Source: Gambelia wislizenii (lineage: Eukaryota > Chordata > Lepidosauria > Squamata > Crotaphytidae). Taken from it: 64,000 nucleotides of DNA. The stretch's first letter is position 1, and each line of letters opens with the position of its first letter. Under the pieces are notes generated by a model that was not told the DNA's origin, ran no database searches, and worked only from the letters and a program-made list of their open reading frames with translations. Of this stretch, positions 22,604-33,200 are shown one piece after another. Made by a program: the position numbers and the translations under genes. The DNA lies in contig JAUMIR010000003.1 of NCBI GenBank assembly GCA_030847615.1, forward strand, positions 59,939,001-60,003,000, read 5' to 3'.

Positions 22604-25088
22604 TCAGGAAGGACTCATCCCGCGCTTTCTGCAAGCGTGCTGATGACTAAAAACGCCAATCCGAGATAGACAAGTCCGGTTGCAGAAAGCACAGCAGAAG
22701 GTTTCCTTGGGTGATGTTTTCGGGTTGTGATTCTTTCTGCGTTGTCGTTTCTCTTCAAGACTTGTTCGGTGTGAGTTCTCAAATAAGGCTGCAGCATTGT
22801 GGATAGTGTGTCTCCATGCCTCCCGATGTGAGGCCAGGGCGGACCATTGTTGGTGATCAATTTGGCCGAGCCTGAGGTGTTGTTTCAGGGAGTCCTTGTA
22901 TCGCTTTTTTGGAGTGCCCCTCTTACGCTGACCCTTGGCGAGTTCACCGTAGAATACTATTTTGGGGAAGCGATGGTCCTCCATCCTAGAAACATGCCCT
23001 GCCCAGCGCAGCTGTGTTCTCAATATCATGGCCTCAATGCTGGTGATCCCTGCTTGCTCAAGGACAGCAACATTAATCACATAGTCAGTCCATTGTATAT
23101 TTAGGATTGTGCGTAAACAGCGCTGATGGAAGTGTTTGAGGAGTCGTAAGTGGTGGCGATAGGTGACCCATGTTTCAGACCCATAAAGGAGAATAGAAAA
23201 TACAATGGCTTTGTACACACTGATTTTTGTGTTTCGCCTCAGGTGTTTATTACTCCAGACTCTTTTGTAAAGTCTTCCAAATGCGCTATGTGCCTTTGCT
23301 AATCTGTGATCAATCTCTTTGTCAATCTTGGCATCTGAGGAGATGATGCTTCCCAGGTAGGTGAACTGCTGAATGGACTTAAGCACAGAGTTGCTGACGG
23401 GACAGCAATGTGGGGATGGTGGTGTTCGTCCTGTGGTGCAGGCTGGTAAAGAACTTCCGTTTTCTTAAGGTTGACTTCCAGCCCAAACAGCTCTGCAGCT
23501 GTTGTGAAGCAGGATGTTAGGCGCTGCAGAGCTGCTTCTGTGTGTGCAACAAGGGCAGCATCATCAGCGAAGAGCAGCTCACGGACTAGATAGTTTAGAG
23601 TCTTAGTGTGAGCCCTCAGATGGCTTAAGTTAAACAAGCTACCATCAGTATGGTAATGTATATAGATGCCGTCGTCTTCTTCGAGCTCTGCCATAGCCCT
23701 TTGGAGCATCATCCTAAAGAAGATTGTAAATAAAGTTGGTGCAAGAACACAACCTTGCTTCACTCCATTAGTTATTAGAAAGGGCTCTGAAAGAGCATCG
23801 CCATATCTGACTTGACCACGCTGGCCTTCATGTAGCAAGATAATCATTTTAAGGGATTTGGGGGGACGTCCTAGTCTTTCCAGGATCTGCCACAGACCTT
23901 TCCTACTCACGGCGTTGAAGGCTCTGGTGAGGTCAATAAATGTTACAAATAGACCCTTGTTCTGCTCTCTACATTTCTCTTGCAGTTGTCTAAGGGCAAA
24001 TACCATATCTGTAGTACTCCTATTGGCTCTGAAGCCACATTGGCTTTCAGAAAAAAGTTCTGCAATAGCAGGAACTAATCTGTTCAGGAGTCTCCTTGCA
24101 AGGATTTTTCGAGCAATAGAGAGCAGTGTTATGCCTTGATAGTTTGAGCAATCAGATTTTGCACCTTTTTTCTTGTACAGGGTGATGATGACTGCATCTT
24201 GGAGATCTGATGGCAGTTCCCCCTTTTCCCAGCAATTCACAAGGAGTTCGTGGAATTTATCATGGAGTACATGACCTCCGTGTTTCCAAACTTCAGGTGA
24301 GATTCCATCAATCCCAGCTGCTTTGTTGTTTTTCAACTGATGTATGGCCTTAAGGGTCTCTTCCAAAGTGGGAGATATGTCCAATTCATTTTTCATCGGT
24401 TTTTGTATCATATGTTGGATAGAGAGCCTTGGACGCCTCGGTTCGCACTAAAGAGACTTTGAAAGTGTTCGGCCCATCGATTCAGGATGGTGGCTTTATC
24501 AGTAATTAACGTTTGGCCATCTGTACTGTATAAGGAGCTTTGGACCTGATAAGTAGGTCCAAACACTGCCTTAAGGGCTTCATGAAATCCTCTAGAATCC
24601 CCCAGATCTGCACAGCATTGTGTCTTTTCTGCTATATTGATCCACCACTTGTTCTGCATGTCTCGGAGTTTTTGTTGAAGTTTACTACATGTGAGACGGA
24701 AAGCTGCTTTCCTTACATGGCAAGTTGGCTGGCCGAGGTATGCCTGGTGAGCAGTTCTCTTCTTTACCAACAGCTCCTGGATCTCTTGGTTGTTGTCATC
24801 AAACCAGTCTTGATTTTTCTTGTGGGAGAACCCAAGGGATTCTTCCACAGACTGGAGGATGCTGTTTTTGATATGTTGCCAAAGCACTGTAGAAGGATCT
24901 GTAGGATGGTCTTCAAGTTTTGTTTGCAGGTTTGCCTGGAAGTTGTCTCTCATGGTAGCTTGTTGAAGATTGTTGACTTGGAGTCTCTTCTTTAACATGC
25001 CACCCCTCTTAGGTTTGAACTTAAGATGAAGATTTAGTTTACATCTGATGAGGCGATGATCTGTCTGGCATTCTGCACTGGGCATCAC
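22604..25088 (-). pseudogene. LINE reverse transcriptase and C-terminal zinc knuckle, frameshifted
   Basis: Three open stretches abut or overlap: 25088-24408 (linker, MMPSAECQTDHRLIRCKLNL to FQSLFSANRG), 24411-23299 (RT fingers and palm: LKNNKAAGIDGISPEVWKHG, FIDLTRAFNAVSR, NGVKQGCVLAPTLF and ELLFADDAALVAHT, the catalytic FADD, near 23560) and 23386-22604 (thumb: FTYLGSIISSDAKIDKEI, LRWAGHVSRMEDHRFPK, then the knuckle CAFCNRTCLSRIGVFSHQHA ending Cys). Two frameshifts inactivate it. Confidence 0.85.
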
Positions 25089-25327
25089 TCGAGTATGATG
25101 GACATCGCGAATGTTTCTCTGGTGGACTAGAACATAGTCAATGAGGTGCCAATGTTTGGATCAGGGATGCATCCAGGTTGTCTTCAAGCTGCCTTTCTGC
25201 TGAAAGATAGTGTTTGTAATAGTCAGCTGTTGTTCTGCACAGAGCTCTAGCAGGAGGCGTCGGTTATCATTGCAATTTCCAACACCATGCTTGCCTAAGA
25301 CACCTTTCTAGGCTTTGGAGTTCTTTC

Positions 25328-25790
25328 CTACTCTGGCATTGAAGTCACCAAGGATAATAATTTAACTTCTACAGGGACTTTTTGTATGAGGTGGCGTAGG
25401 TCTGTGTAGAATTTTTCTTTCTCTGCAGGGTCGGCTTGCATAGTTGTGGCATATATACTAAAGAGAACAACATGTGGGAGGCGTAAGGAAATAATGCGAT
25501 CAGAGTGTCCTATTGGCAAGGTTTCGAGTTTGGAGGCAATGGAGTTTTTAATCATGAAGCCTACTCCTGAAAGATGTTTTTGGTTTTGGGTTTGCCAGAC
25601 CAGTAAAGTGTGTAGCTGGCGCCATGTTCTTTAAGGCTGCCTTCCTCATGGAGGCGAACTTCACTAAGAGTGGCAATGTCAATATTAAGCCATGGTAGTT
25701 CATGGGCTATTAGATTAGAATGACGCTCAGGCCGTCCACTATCTTTAGAGTCTCTCATGGTTCTGATGTTCCAGCATGCAAGCGTCAGTT
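25328..25790 (-). pseudogene. LINE endonuclease domain (APE type), broken
   Basis: The minus strand gives MRDSKDSGRPERHSNLIAHE, then IDIATLSEVRLHEEG with the catalytic Glu, then MIKNSIASKLETLP and GHSDRIISLRLPHVVLFSIY with the YATTMQAD motif, and VEVKLLSLVTSMPE where related elements have GDFNAR, so the catalytic Asp/Asn motif is lost. A frame change lies near 25556. The domain would nick target DNA for target-primed reverse transcription. Confidence 0.8.
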
Positions 25791-26703
25791 TATTTACACC
25801 TTTGGAGGCCGGTGTGCGCCTTTGTTTCTTTGCCTTGGTTTGACCGCATCAGAAGATTCCCATTGGCCACGGCTAGCCAACCAGGTAGTTGGGGATGAGC
25901 TTTCATTAGGCCACCTTTTCTAGGCCCCTCTCCATATGGAGCAAGCAGTGCTCTCCTTAAAAAAGGCTGCTTGGTCGTTCAGGATGCTGCCGAACAAGAC
26001 TGTCATCTCCCGGGTCAGCCTCGTGCGACCAAAGTCCTGAACCGCCTGCATGCAGGGTTGGGTTTGCGGCTTCCAGTGCATCTTTACACCTGCCGTTTTG
26101 TCCCTTGCCTATCGCTACAGGGCTTTTTTGGATTGGATTTGTCTTTCGAGCCTGTGCAATGGATATTTTCTGGTGGAGTGCAGCGTGCACAGAACTGGCC
26201 TTTAAACCAAAGGTTCATCTGCTGGCCTTGCAAGCATGGATGTAGCAGGGAGGTCCTCGGGTCATAGGTTTGATTAGAGTTTCCTTCTCTTAGATGGTTG
26301 ACCTTACAGGGTTGGACGAGCACCATCTGCCTGGGTTTGGGATTAGAATTTTCCTTCTCCTAGGATGGTTGCCATAAGGCTAGAGAGCCCATCCTGCCCT
26401 TTGACGCTCTTTGTCAGACCCTTCAGTTTTGACCTGTCTGGCATGGGAGATCCTACCGGTGGCTATTGTGCTACCCCCAGCATAGCTCAAAACATCATTA
26501 GGGTACGTAAGCCTCTCTCCCATGACAAGGGGGCGTCAATGGAGAGGCAAAACTATGTAACTATGCATAAATAGCTGAGACTTAGACTATTGTCCTCCAT
26601 CAGTGCTTCTGAGGAATTGGCCCATAAGCCTCAAAAGCTCACACTAAAATAAACTGATGACTCTTAAAGGTGCACCTGAACCCCTTCCTTCCATTCTTTA
26701 TAT

Positions 26704-27104
26704 CTGGGAGGGGCAACTGGGAAAGACTAGGGGGCTGTATTAGCCCTCCTGGACACTTTAAAGGCTGCACCTCACACAAAAAAGAGAGGGGGGATTTTTA
26801 TTTATTTATTTATTTATTTGCCCTGAATGCTTTTTATGGTCATGGAGGCCATTTTTGTGTGCCTTCTGGATCCCAGATGGCTTTTTGTGACATTTGCAAA
26901 AACTTTGCAAACTTTTGTTTTGACTCCTAGTGCATCCAGGGGAGGGAGGCTACAAATATGTGGAAATGCCTTCTGCACTCGTTAAAGATCACTTTGCCCC
27001 CACTCCTTTTTTTGATTTTTTCCCCAGCCCTGGCGGCCACGGGAGACCACAAAACAATCCTGGGGGGCAGATGGGTCACATGGATCACACTTTGCCCATT
27101 CCTG
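26704..27104. mobile_element. hAT-type non-autonomous element with 8-bp target duplication
   Basis: The left end CTGGGAGGGGCAACTGGG and the right end CACTTTGCCCATTCCTG (inverted: CAGGAATGGGCAAAGTG) fit hAT termini. The flanks are CTTTATAT (26696-26703) and CTCTATAT (27105-27112), an 8-bp duplication with one mismatch. A (TTTA)n run lies inside at 26797-26819. Part of the interior (26905-27070) recurs at 28358-28505. Confidence 0.8.
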
Positions 27105-27194
27105 CTCTATATAGAGAAAAATACTAAGCTAGCTGTCTATCAGAAAACTGCTCCAATCTGATATTTCTCAGCTTCCATAGGAATTTAGGGACAT

Positions 27195-27310
27195 GCCCAA
27201 TATGATGTCTGGCCATTGGTCCATCTAGCCTAGTAGTTGCACTCATTGGCAGTGACTCTTCAAGGCTTTAAGCAGGCTCCTTCTTCTTACCTCTATCTGG
27301 TACTCTTTCA
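27195..27310 (-). repeat. SINE fragment of the GCTTGGTGGTAGAGCA type, minus strand
   Basis: GGTCCATCTAGCCTAGTAGTT and AGTGACTCTTCAAGG are complements of the 3' half of the SINE at 33963-34145. The head is missing. Confidence 0.5.
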
Positions 27311-27334
27311 CACTACATGTTGTTGCACTATGGT

Positions 27335-27775
27335 CCCACTTTTAACTGCCCTGGCCGTGTCCTCTGGAATCCTGGGGTTTGTCTTTTGGTGAGACACTAG
27401 AGTTCTTTGGCTGAGAATTCTAACTGTTGTGTGCCTTCAAGTCATTTCTGACTTATGACAACCCCAAGGCAAACATATCACAGGGTTTTCTTGGCAAGGT
27501 TTGTTCAGAGGAGCTTTGCCACTGATTTCCTCTGAGGCTGAGAGAGTGTGATTTGCCTGACTCACACAGTGTGTTTCCATGGCTGAGCAGGGATGGGAAC
27601 CCTGGTCTCTTGGAGTCCTAGCTCAGCACTCAAACCACTCTGGCACTCTCAGAATTCTAAATATACCTCCCTAAACGGCAAACTCAAGGCTTTTTTCAGA
27701 TGGAACCATGGCAGTTGAAATGCAATCACAGCGCTACAATTGTGTAGCATGAAAGGCCCCCTGGAAATGAGAAGT
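27335..27775. mobile_element. Fold-back MITE split by a Sauria-type SINE
   Basis: The left half (27335-27423) has TGGAATCCTGGGGTTTGTC and AGTTCTTTGGCTGAGAATTC. The right half (27651-27775) has AGAATTCTAAATATACCTCC, CATGGCAGTTGAAATGCAAT and CGCTACAATTGTGTAGC. The duplication of AGAATTCTAA at both edges marks the SINE insertion point. Confidence 0.7.
27424..27650 (-). repeat. Sauria-type SINE with 10-bp target duplication
   Basis: TGTTGTGTGCCTTCAAGTC and ATTTCTGACTTATGACAACC at the left are the complement of the Bov-B-like tail. GGGAACCCTGGTCTC is the complement of the box B region. It is flanked by AGAATTCTAA at 27414-27423 and 27651-27660. Confidence 0.85.
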
Positions 27776-27957
27776 GAAACTAGGTCCTTGAGAATGCACA
27801 GCAGCAGGACACACTTTTGCCAGATATTGCCCACTCCACACAACTCCCCATCTGCTCCAGCAGTAAAATAAGAGTAAAATGATCCTGTGCAAAGTGTGTT
27901 ACTTTCCTTGAGCGTAGGCAAAGTGCATGCCAGGAGCAAACACCCTCAAGCCACATC

Positions 27958-28345
27958 ATGTGGGTTGTCTAAATGGTCAAAATACCCCTCATAGAATTCG
28001 TTGGGACTCCTACCTATCTAAATGGGATCCTGCACCAATCCACACTGTTCAGAAGGGGAGGGGCAAAATGGCAAAAACAATGCAGGAAAAGCTTTTGTGT
28101 AGTTTTTTAAAAACAGAGACTGGGGGTGCACATTCCTGCTCATCAGGACAAGCAATTCAAGAGGAAGTGCAAAGCTGATTGGCTGGGCGAATGCAGGGGC
28201 GGTGCTTGCTAACTGGGCAAGCGCCTGCTGCTGTCATGTTGGATTTTCACCTTAGTGAGTGATCGCTAAGGTGATAAAATGGTGTGGGGCTAGCGTTTTT
28301 GTTTTTGCTTTGTTTTCCTATTAAGTTGGAAAATTGCTATATCGG
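27958..28345. mobile_element. MITE family with TIR GGGTTGTCTA, copy 2
   Basis: It starts GGGTTGTCTAAATGGTC, then CCCCTCATAGAATTC, CAGAAGGGGAGGGGCAAAAT, CATTCCTGCTCATCAGGACA, CTGATTGGCTGGGCG, ATGTTGGATTTTCACC and AAGGTGATAAAATGG. This is the reverse orientation of 32217-32846, truncated at the right. Confidence 0.75.
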
Positions 28346-28357
28346 TCCAGCAATTTT

Positions 28358-28505
28358 GTTTTGACTCCTAGTGCATCCAGGGGAGGGAGGCTACAAATAT
28401 GTGGAAATACCTTCTACACTCCTTAAAGATCACTTTGCCCACTCCTTTTAAAAAAAATCAGCTCTGGGGCCCACGGGAGGCCACAAAACAATCCTGGGGG
28501 CAGAT
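28358..28505. repeat. Partial copy of the hAT element at 26704
   Basis: TTTTGTTTTGACTCCTAGTG, GGCTACAAATATGTGGAAAT and CACAAAACAATCCTGGGGGC match 26905-27070 in the same direction with a few changes. Confidence 0.75.
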
Positions 28506-28599
28506 GCTATTACTATGAGGTACTCAGTTCCCCCACCTTGTATAGATCTAAGCGTCATAGGAGGGTTTCCAGAAAAGAAGATGTATGTGGCTGCTGCAG

Positions 28600-28980
28600 T
28601 TTGACACCGCATTAAAGATCATGATTCCATCCTATGGAATCCTGGGATTTGTAGTTTGTTGTGGCATCAGAGACAGAGAAGGCTAAATATCTCACAAAAC
28701 TTCAAATCCCATAGCATTGAGCCACTGCCGTTAAAGCAGTGTCAAACTGCATTATTTCTCCAGTGGGGCAAAACAGGGGAGCATCCACACTAGAGAAATC
28801 ATCCAGGTTGGAACTGGATGATTTGCACGACTCCTTCCTATGGAATCCTGGGATTTGTAGTTTGGCGAGGCACCAGCATTCTTTGTCAGAGAAGGCGAAA
28901 CGTCTTGTAAAACTACAAATCCCAGGATTCCATAGGAAGGAGCTATGCAAATAATAATCCCATTTGAAACGGGATTATTT
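28600..28980. mobile_element. Tandem fold-back MITEs with AACTACAAATCCCA motifs
   Basis: Inverted arms carry TGGAATCCTGGGATTTGTAG and AACTACAAATCCCAGGATTC (28911-28930), with CACCAGCATTCTTTGTCAGAG between them. Two partly overlapping units are present (28620-28760 and 28780-28975). Relatives lie at 30308-30475 and 59890-60010. Confidence 0.7.
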
Positions 28981-28984
28981 GTGT

Positions 28985-29886
28985 CATGTGGAGTAGATGG
29001 CGTCCTAAGGGTGGCTCTTTTATGAAAGGCTTGTCTGGAAGCAGTAAGTGTTGAGTTTTAATTCTATTGTACAGTATTTCAAAACTGGGAGCCAGATTTT
29101 GTTTACTTTTAGGGTTTCTCTTTCCTGTTGAAGTTGTCCAGGTGTTTGTGGATTTCAATAGCTTCTCTGTGCATTCTGACATGATAGTTGTTGGCCTGGT
29201 CCAGAATTTCAGTGTTTTCAAATAACATTTTTTGTCCAGGTTGGTTTATCACATGTTCTGCTACTGCTGATTTTTCTGATTGGGTCAGTCTGCAGTGTCT
29301 CTCCTGTTCCTTGATTTGTGTTTGCACACTGCGTTTAGTGGTCCCTATGTAAACTTGTCCACAGCTGCATGGTGTGCAGTAAATTCCTGCAGCTGTGAGA
29401 GGGTCTCTTTTGTCCTTTGCTGAGCGTAGTATTTCTTGGAAAGAAGAAACCTTAAAAGTAAACAAAATCTGGCTTCCAGTTTTGAAATACAATAGAATTA
29501 AAACTCAACACTTACAAAGGAATTCCAGCCAGGGACGGGGGATTCCCAGCAGATAATGGCCCATCAACCAACCATTAGTCAGACACTAACAAGCCTTGCA
29601 TTTCTATACCCAGAAACTAAACATTCAATTACACAAATTTACATATACTCCCCAAAAGGAATTTTTTTGGGGGAGGGAGATTAGGAATTTTTTATTGGAA
29701 TAAGACCATTCTACTGGTTCACAGCATATAAAAACCCCAGACAGACTCCTACCCAACCATTCTCTGAGGATGCCAGCCACAGATGCAGGCGAAACGTCAG
29801 AAAGAAACTATTCCAGAACACGGCATCACAGCCCGGAAAAAAACCCAAGGAAAATCTATGGATGCCAGCCGTGAAAGCCTTCGACT
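28985..29886 (+). mobile_element. Penelope-like element copy 2, inverted twin with GIY-YIG
   Basis: The left arm (28985 to about 29438) is on the minus strand and encodes EILRSAKDKRDPLTAAGIYC, SCGQVYIGTTKRS and LDQANNYHVRMHREAIEIHK: the GIY and YIG motifs of a GIY-YIG endonuclease. The right arm (from about 29441) is on the + strand, starts at the AAACCTTAAAAGTAAACAAA segment of the same region, and runs through the 3' part with ACACAAATTTACATATACTC and a hammerhead-like motif to GTGAAAGCCTTCGACTTCAC. The two arms overlap over the segment around 29040-29110 and 29441-29515. It ends directly at the CpG island of the ITM2C-like gene. Confidence 0.85.
29760..29802 (+). ncRNA. Hammerhead-ribozyme-like motif
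   Basis: In order: TTCT (29760-29763) that can pair with AGAA (29799-29802) as stem I; CTGAGGA (29764-29770), which fits CUGANGA; a GCC/GGC pairing as stem II around a 13-base loop; GAAAC (29791-29795); and GTC (29796-29798), the usual cleavage triplet. Stem III is minimal and an unpaired T lies next to stem II, so activity is unproven. Hammerhead motifs are known in Penelope-like elements. Confidence 0.55.
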
Positions 29887-30150
29887 TCACAGCGGAAGGA
29901 TGTCTTCCGTGTCGAAAAGAGTTGATTTCCCGGCAGAAAACAAGTACCGACAGAAGGTGGAAGACGCCGCCGCCGCCGCCGCCCGCCGCCGCCGCCTGAA
30001 GGGTGTGGGAAGGCGGAGCAGAGCCGATCTGCCCGTCCTGTCCGGGGCTGCAGGGTGGGCGTGGGACCGGTAGAGGCGCCCGTGCTGCTGCTGCGAGAGG
30101 AAGAGCGGAGCTCTCCGGCTCACTTTGGAAACCGCGGCTCGAGCTGCACC

Positions 30151-30267
30151 ATGGTGAAAATCGGGGTCCAGCAACCCGCGGCGGGGCTCAAACCCGAGAA
30201 GGCGGAGGCACCCCCGCTAGTCCCGAGCCATGGGATCAAAGCCGAAATCGCCTTGCCCCTGGAGGCG
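30151..30267 (+). CDS. ITM2C: ITM2C-like exon 1 (codons 1-39)
   Basis: It starts MVKIGVQQPAAGLKPEKA and ends IALPLEA, followed by the donor GTGAGT at 30268. The phase is 0. MVKI is the invariant ITM2 start. The exon encodes the cytosolic tail. The 5' UTR upstream is CpG-rich. Confidence 0.9.
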
Positions 30268-33200
30268 GTGAGTCAAGAGCCGAAGGGAATAGAAAGCCAC
30301 AAGATACAAATAATCCACTTTGATACTGGATGATTTGCAGGGCTCCTTCCTGTGGGGTCCTGGGATGTGTAGTTTTACAAGGTGCCTCACCAAACTAACT
30401 ACACATCCCAAGATTCCATAGGAAGGTGCCATGCAAATCATCCAGTATCAAAGTGGATTATTTCTCTAGTGGGGATGGGCTAGTGCTGGTGGAAGCCTTT
30501 GGGGCGGAGGGTCGCTGCCTTGCAACCTGTGCGCTGCAAAGCTTGGCTTCGGCGCAGTTCCCGGGAAGGGAAAGCCCGGCTTAAGTCGTTCACCACTAGC
30601 CCTTCTCCACCCGGGATCGGGTTCTTGCGTGTGTGTGTGTGTGGGGGGGGGTAGCTTTGCGGTCCCACGCTCACGGTCCGGATGGAGCAGCCCCGGTGGG
30701 AAAGACCACGAGCGTTTTCAAGCCCCGATTGCAGACAAAGAGCAACAGAGACGTTTTGTAAGGCGCATGCGGAGGCGGGGGGACGATACCGCTTTAAAAG
30801 GGGGTGCTTGTGGTCAGACTCATGGCCCCCACATCCTGGAAGCGGGCCCCAGGCCAGGATCTTTGGCAGGCCCCCCACCTACTGCTAAGGTTAAGGGTAT
30901 CCAGATGCTTTACAACAATAGTCCTTAACTTTTTTTTTTTTACCAGGGACCCCCTATAAATATCTTTTGTTGCCGCGGCTCCCCAAGACTTAACTCAATA
31001 TTTTAAACCCTAACGATGACAATAACAACAATACCTGATGATGATGGTGGTGGTGATACAATTACACTATCCATTAAACCTTCCCTCAAAGGCACTGGAG
31101 AGGGAGGGAAGACTTTTCTCCTGCTTCTTCCTGCAAGTTTGTGGCTTGATCAGATTGAATGGCAATGTGCAAGCCAAGCTAGCCAGCCAACCTTTGTCTT
31201 GGCTCCTGTCACATGCTCTGAGCAGCCTTCAAGCCTTTGGGGACCCCCTGTGAGGACACCGCAGTCACCTGGGGGTCCACGGACCACAGGTTAAGCACCA
31301 CTGCTCTACAGGATTTAGGATAAAAATTAAAATGTGAGATTAAATGATGACACCAGAGTAATATTTATTTTTTAAAAAAAACCCTAAATGGAGTTATTTA
31401 ATAAAAACTTACAATAATATCATGCCAGCCCCCCCTAACCCTGGGCCCCCAGATCAAAGCCCTGTCACCCCCCCCCCTTGTGGGAGCTATGGTCAGACTT
31501 GCAGGAATCCAGAAGTGTCTGTTAGCTCTCTTGAAAGTCGCTTAGTTTGGGTATTATCTTACCTAATACCTTGGGTATTATCTGCCACTTCAGAGAAAAA
31601 AAACTTACAGGTTGTTATAACAACAGTAGGATGCCACCAGTGCTGGATTTACATGCCAGCCAAATGAACTATACTATACTGGCATGAATTTTAGGGCCTT
31701 CAATTATGGGAGCCTCCTACCTTTTCACAAAACAGTCTTTGAGAGAGTCCTACATATTTTGGAGGCTAATACTATAGAGGCTTTTAAACTTGACCCGGTT
31801 TATGGCCTCAGCATGTCTTGATGTCTAAACAGGTCCAGTGTAGTCAATGATAACCACAGTTAGCTGTTATAAGAAGAGACATCCCTGCTGGATCACACCA
31901 AAAGCCTGTCTCCACAGTTATAGTCAAGGTGTCCACAGAACCAAAGCTTCCTGCCTTCCAGCTGTCTATGGTTGGCAGGCAAAGCATAGGCTGTAGCTAA
32001 CAACAAGTTACATATTCCTCCCTTTTCAAAACCTAACATTTGTTTTGAGAACTAATATCATGTAACACCTAGAGTTTTGGACTGGGACATGGGAGATCCA
32101 GGTTGAAAGTCCCTACTTGAAACTTTCTGGCTAACATCACTGCCTTTTAATGTGGCTTACCCTGCAGGGTTTTTGAGGATAAAGTAGGGACAAGGAAACA
32201 CATATACGAAAAGGGGTTGTCTACACAAGTAAAAAAAAAAAAAAGTGGATTGCTCTGCAGTAATGGTGATTTGCAGCTGCTGCTGTTTGTCTTAACATTT
32301 TCTGGGGGCAGATAGCATTGCTGTGCAAACAGGCATGCCTGCGAATCAAGATCATGGCTGCGAGTGAATTACTCATGTTTTCACTTACTTCCAATTGCTG
32401 CTGCTGGACAGTATTTTTTTCTTAAAAAACCTATCCAAGGTGCGAAAGAGCGACCTTTCACTTTAACAAAAAAAGTAACCCCCCCATTTTATTGCCTTGG
32501 TGCTTGCGCGCTAAGGCAAAAATCCAACATGGTGGCTCCAGACACTTGCCTTGTTAGCAAGCTCTGCCCCCTGCACACATCCGACAAATCAGCTTTCAAC
32601 TTCAGCTTGTATGGGGAAAGCGAATCAATTCAGTCACTTGTCTCAATGAGCAGGAATGCACATTCCCCTGCTGTTTTTTAAAAAACTTCAGGAAAAGCCA
32701 CAAAGGCTTTTCCAGCATACTTTTTGGCATTTTTGGCCCTCCTCCTACAGAATACGGCGGAGTGATGCAGAATTCCATTAAGACAGATGGTATTCTCCTT
32801 GCTTTCTGTGAGGAGTATTTTTGCCATTTAGACAACCCAAATGTTTGAGTAGAGTTAAGAAAAAGATGTGACCAGTGGGGTGCCACAGGGTTCTGTCCTG
32901 GGCCCAGCGCTATTCAACATCTTCATCAATGACTTAGATGAGGGAATTAGGGGCATACTTATCAAATTTGCAGATGACACCAAATTGGGAGGAGTAGCTA
33001 ATATCCTAGAGGACAGGATCAAAATTCAGAATGACCTGGATAGACTGGAGAGCTGGGCCAAAGCTAACAAAATGAAATTCAATACGGAGAAATGTAAAGT
33101 ACTGCATTTAGGGCGGAAAAATGAAATGCATAAATATAGGATGGGAGAGACCTGGCTGAATGAGACTACGTGCGAAAGGGATCTAGGAGTCCTAGTAGAC

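Larger units (their letters stand above)
22560..26560 (-). mobile_element. APE-type non-LTR LINE, nearly full length, minus strand
   Basis: One continuous element, read from right to left: a 5' region (about 26560-25800), an APE endonuclease (25790-25328), an RT ORF with FADD (25088-23299) and a C-terminal region with a zinc knuckle (23386-22604). Few frame breaks separate them, so it is younger than the neighbouring Bov-B. The clade is uncertain: the CCHC finger at the end and the WAGHVSRMED motif suggest an RTE, Ingi or Vingi relative and not CR1. Confidence 0.85.
29890..30860. promoter_or_regulatory. CpG island and promoter region of the ITM2C-like gene
   Basis: The block is GC- and CpG-rich, with a (GCC)n run at about 29967-29996 and a GTGGGCGTGGG box at 30055-30065 resembling EGR or KLF sites. 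The first coding ATG is at 30151 in GCACCATGG, a strong Kozak context (C at -1, A at -3, G at +4). No TATA box stands out, as expected for a CpG-island promoter. A fold-back MITE (30308-30475) interrupts the island on its downstream side. Confidence 0.7.

Noticed and set aside
29109..29492. GIY-YIG protein as a host nuclease gene
   Set aside because: The flanking residues and the shared 3' region with the other copies show a Penelope-like element; the frame is truncated at an inverted junction.
29887..30323. Other open frames across the CpG island (for example 29783-30073 and 30003-30323)
   Set aside because: They are chance openings in GC-rich DNA. The frame starting MVKI at 30151 is supported by the ITM2 family and by splicing to five further exons.
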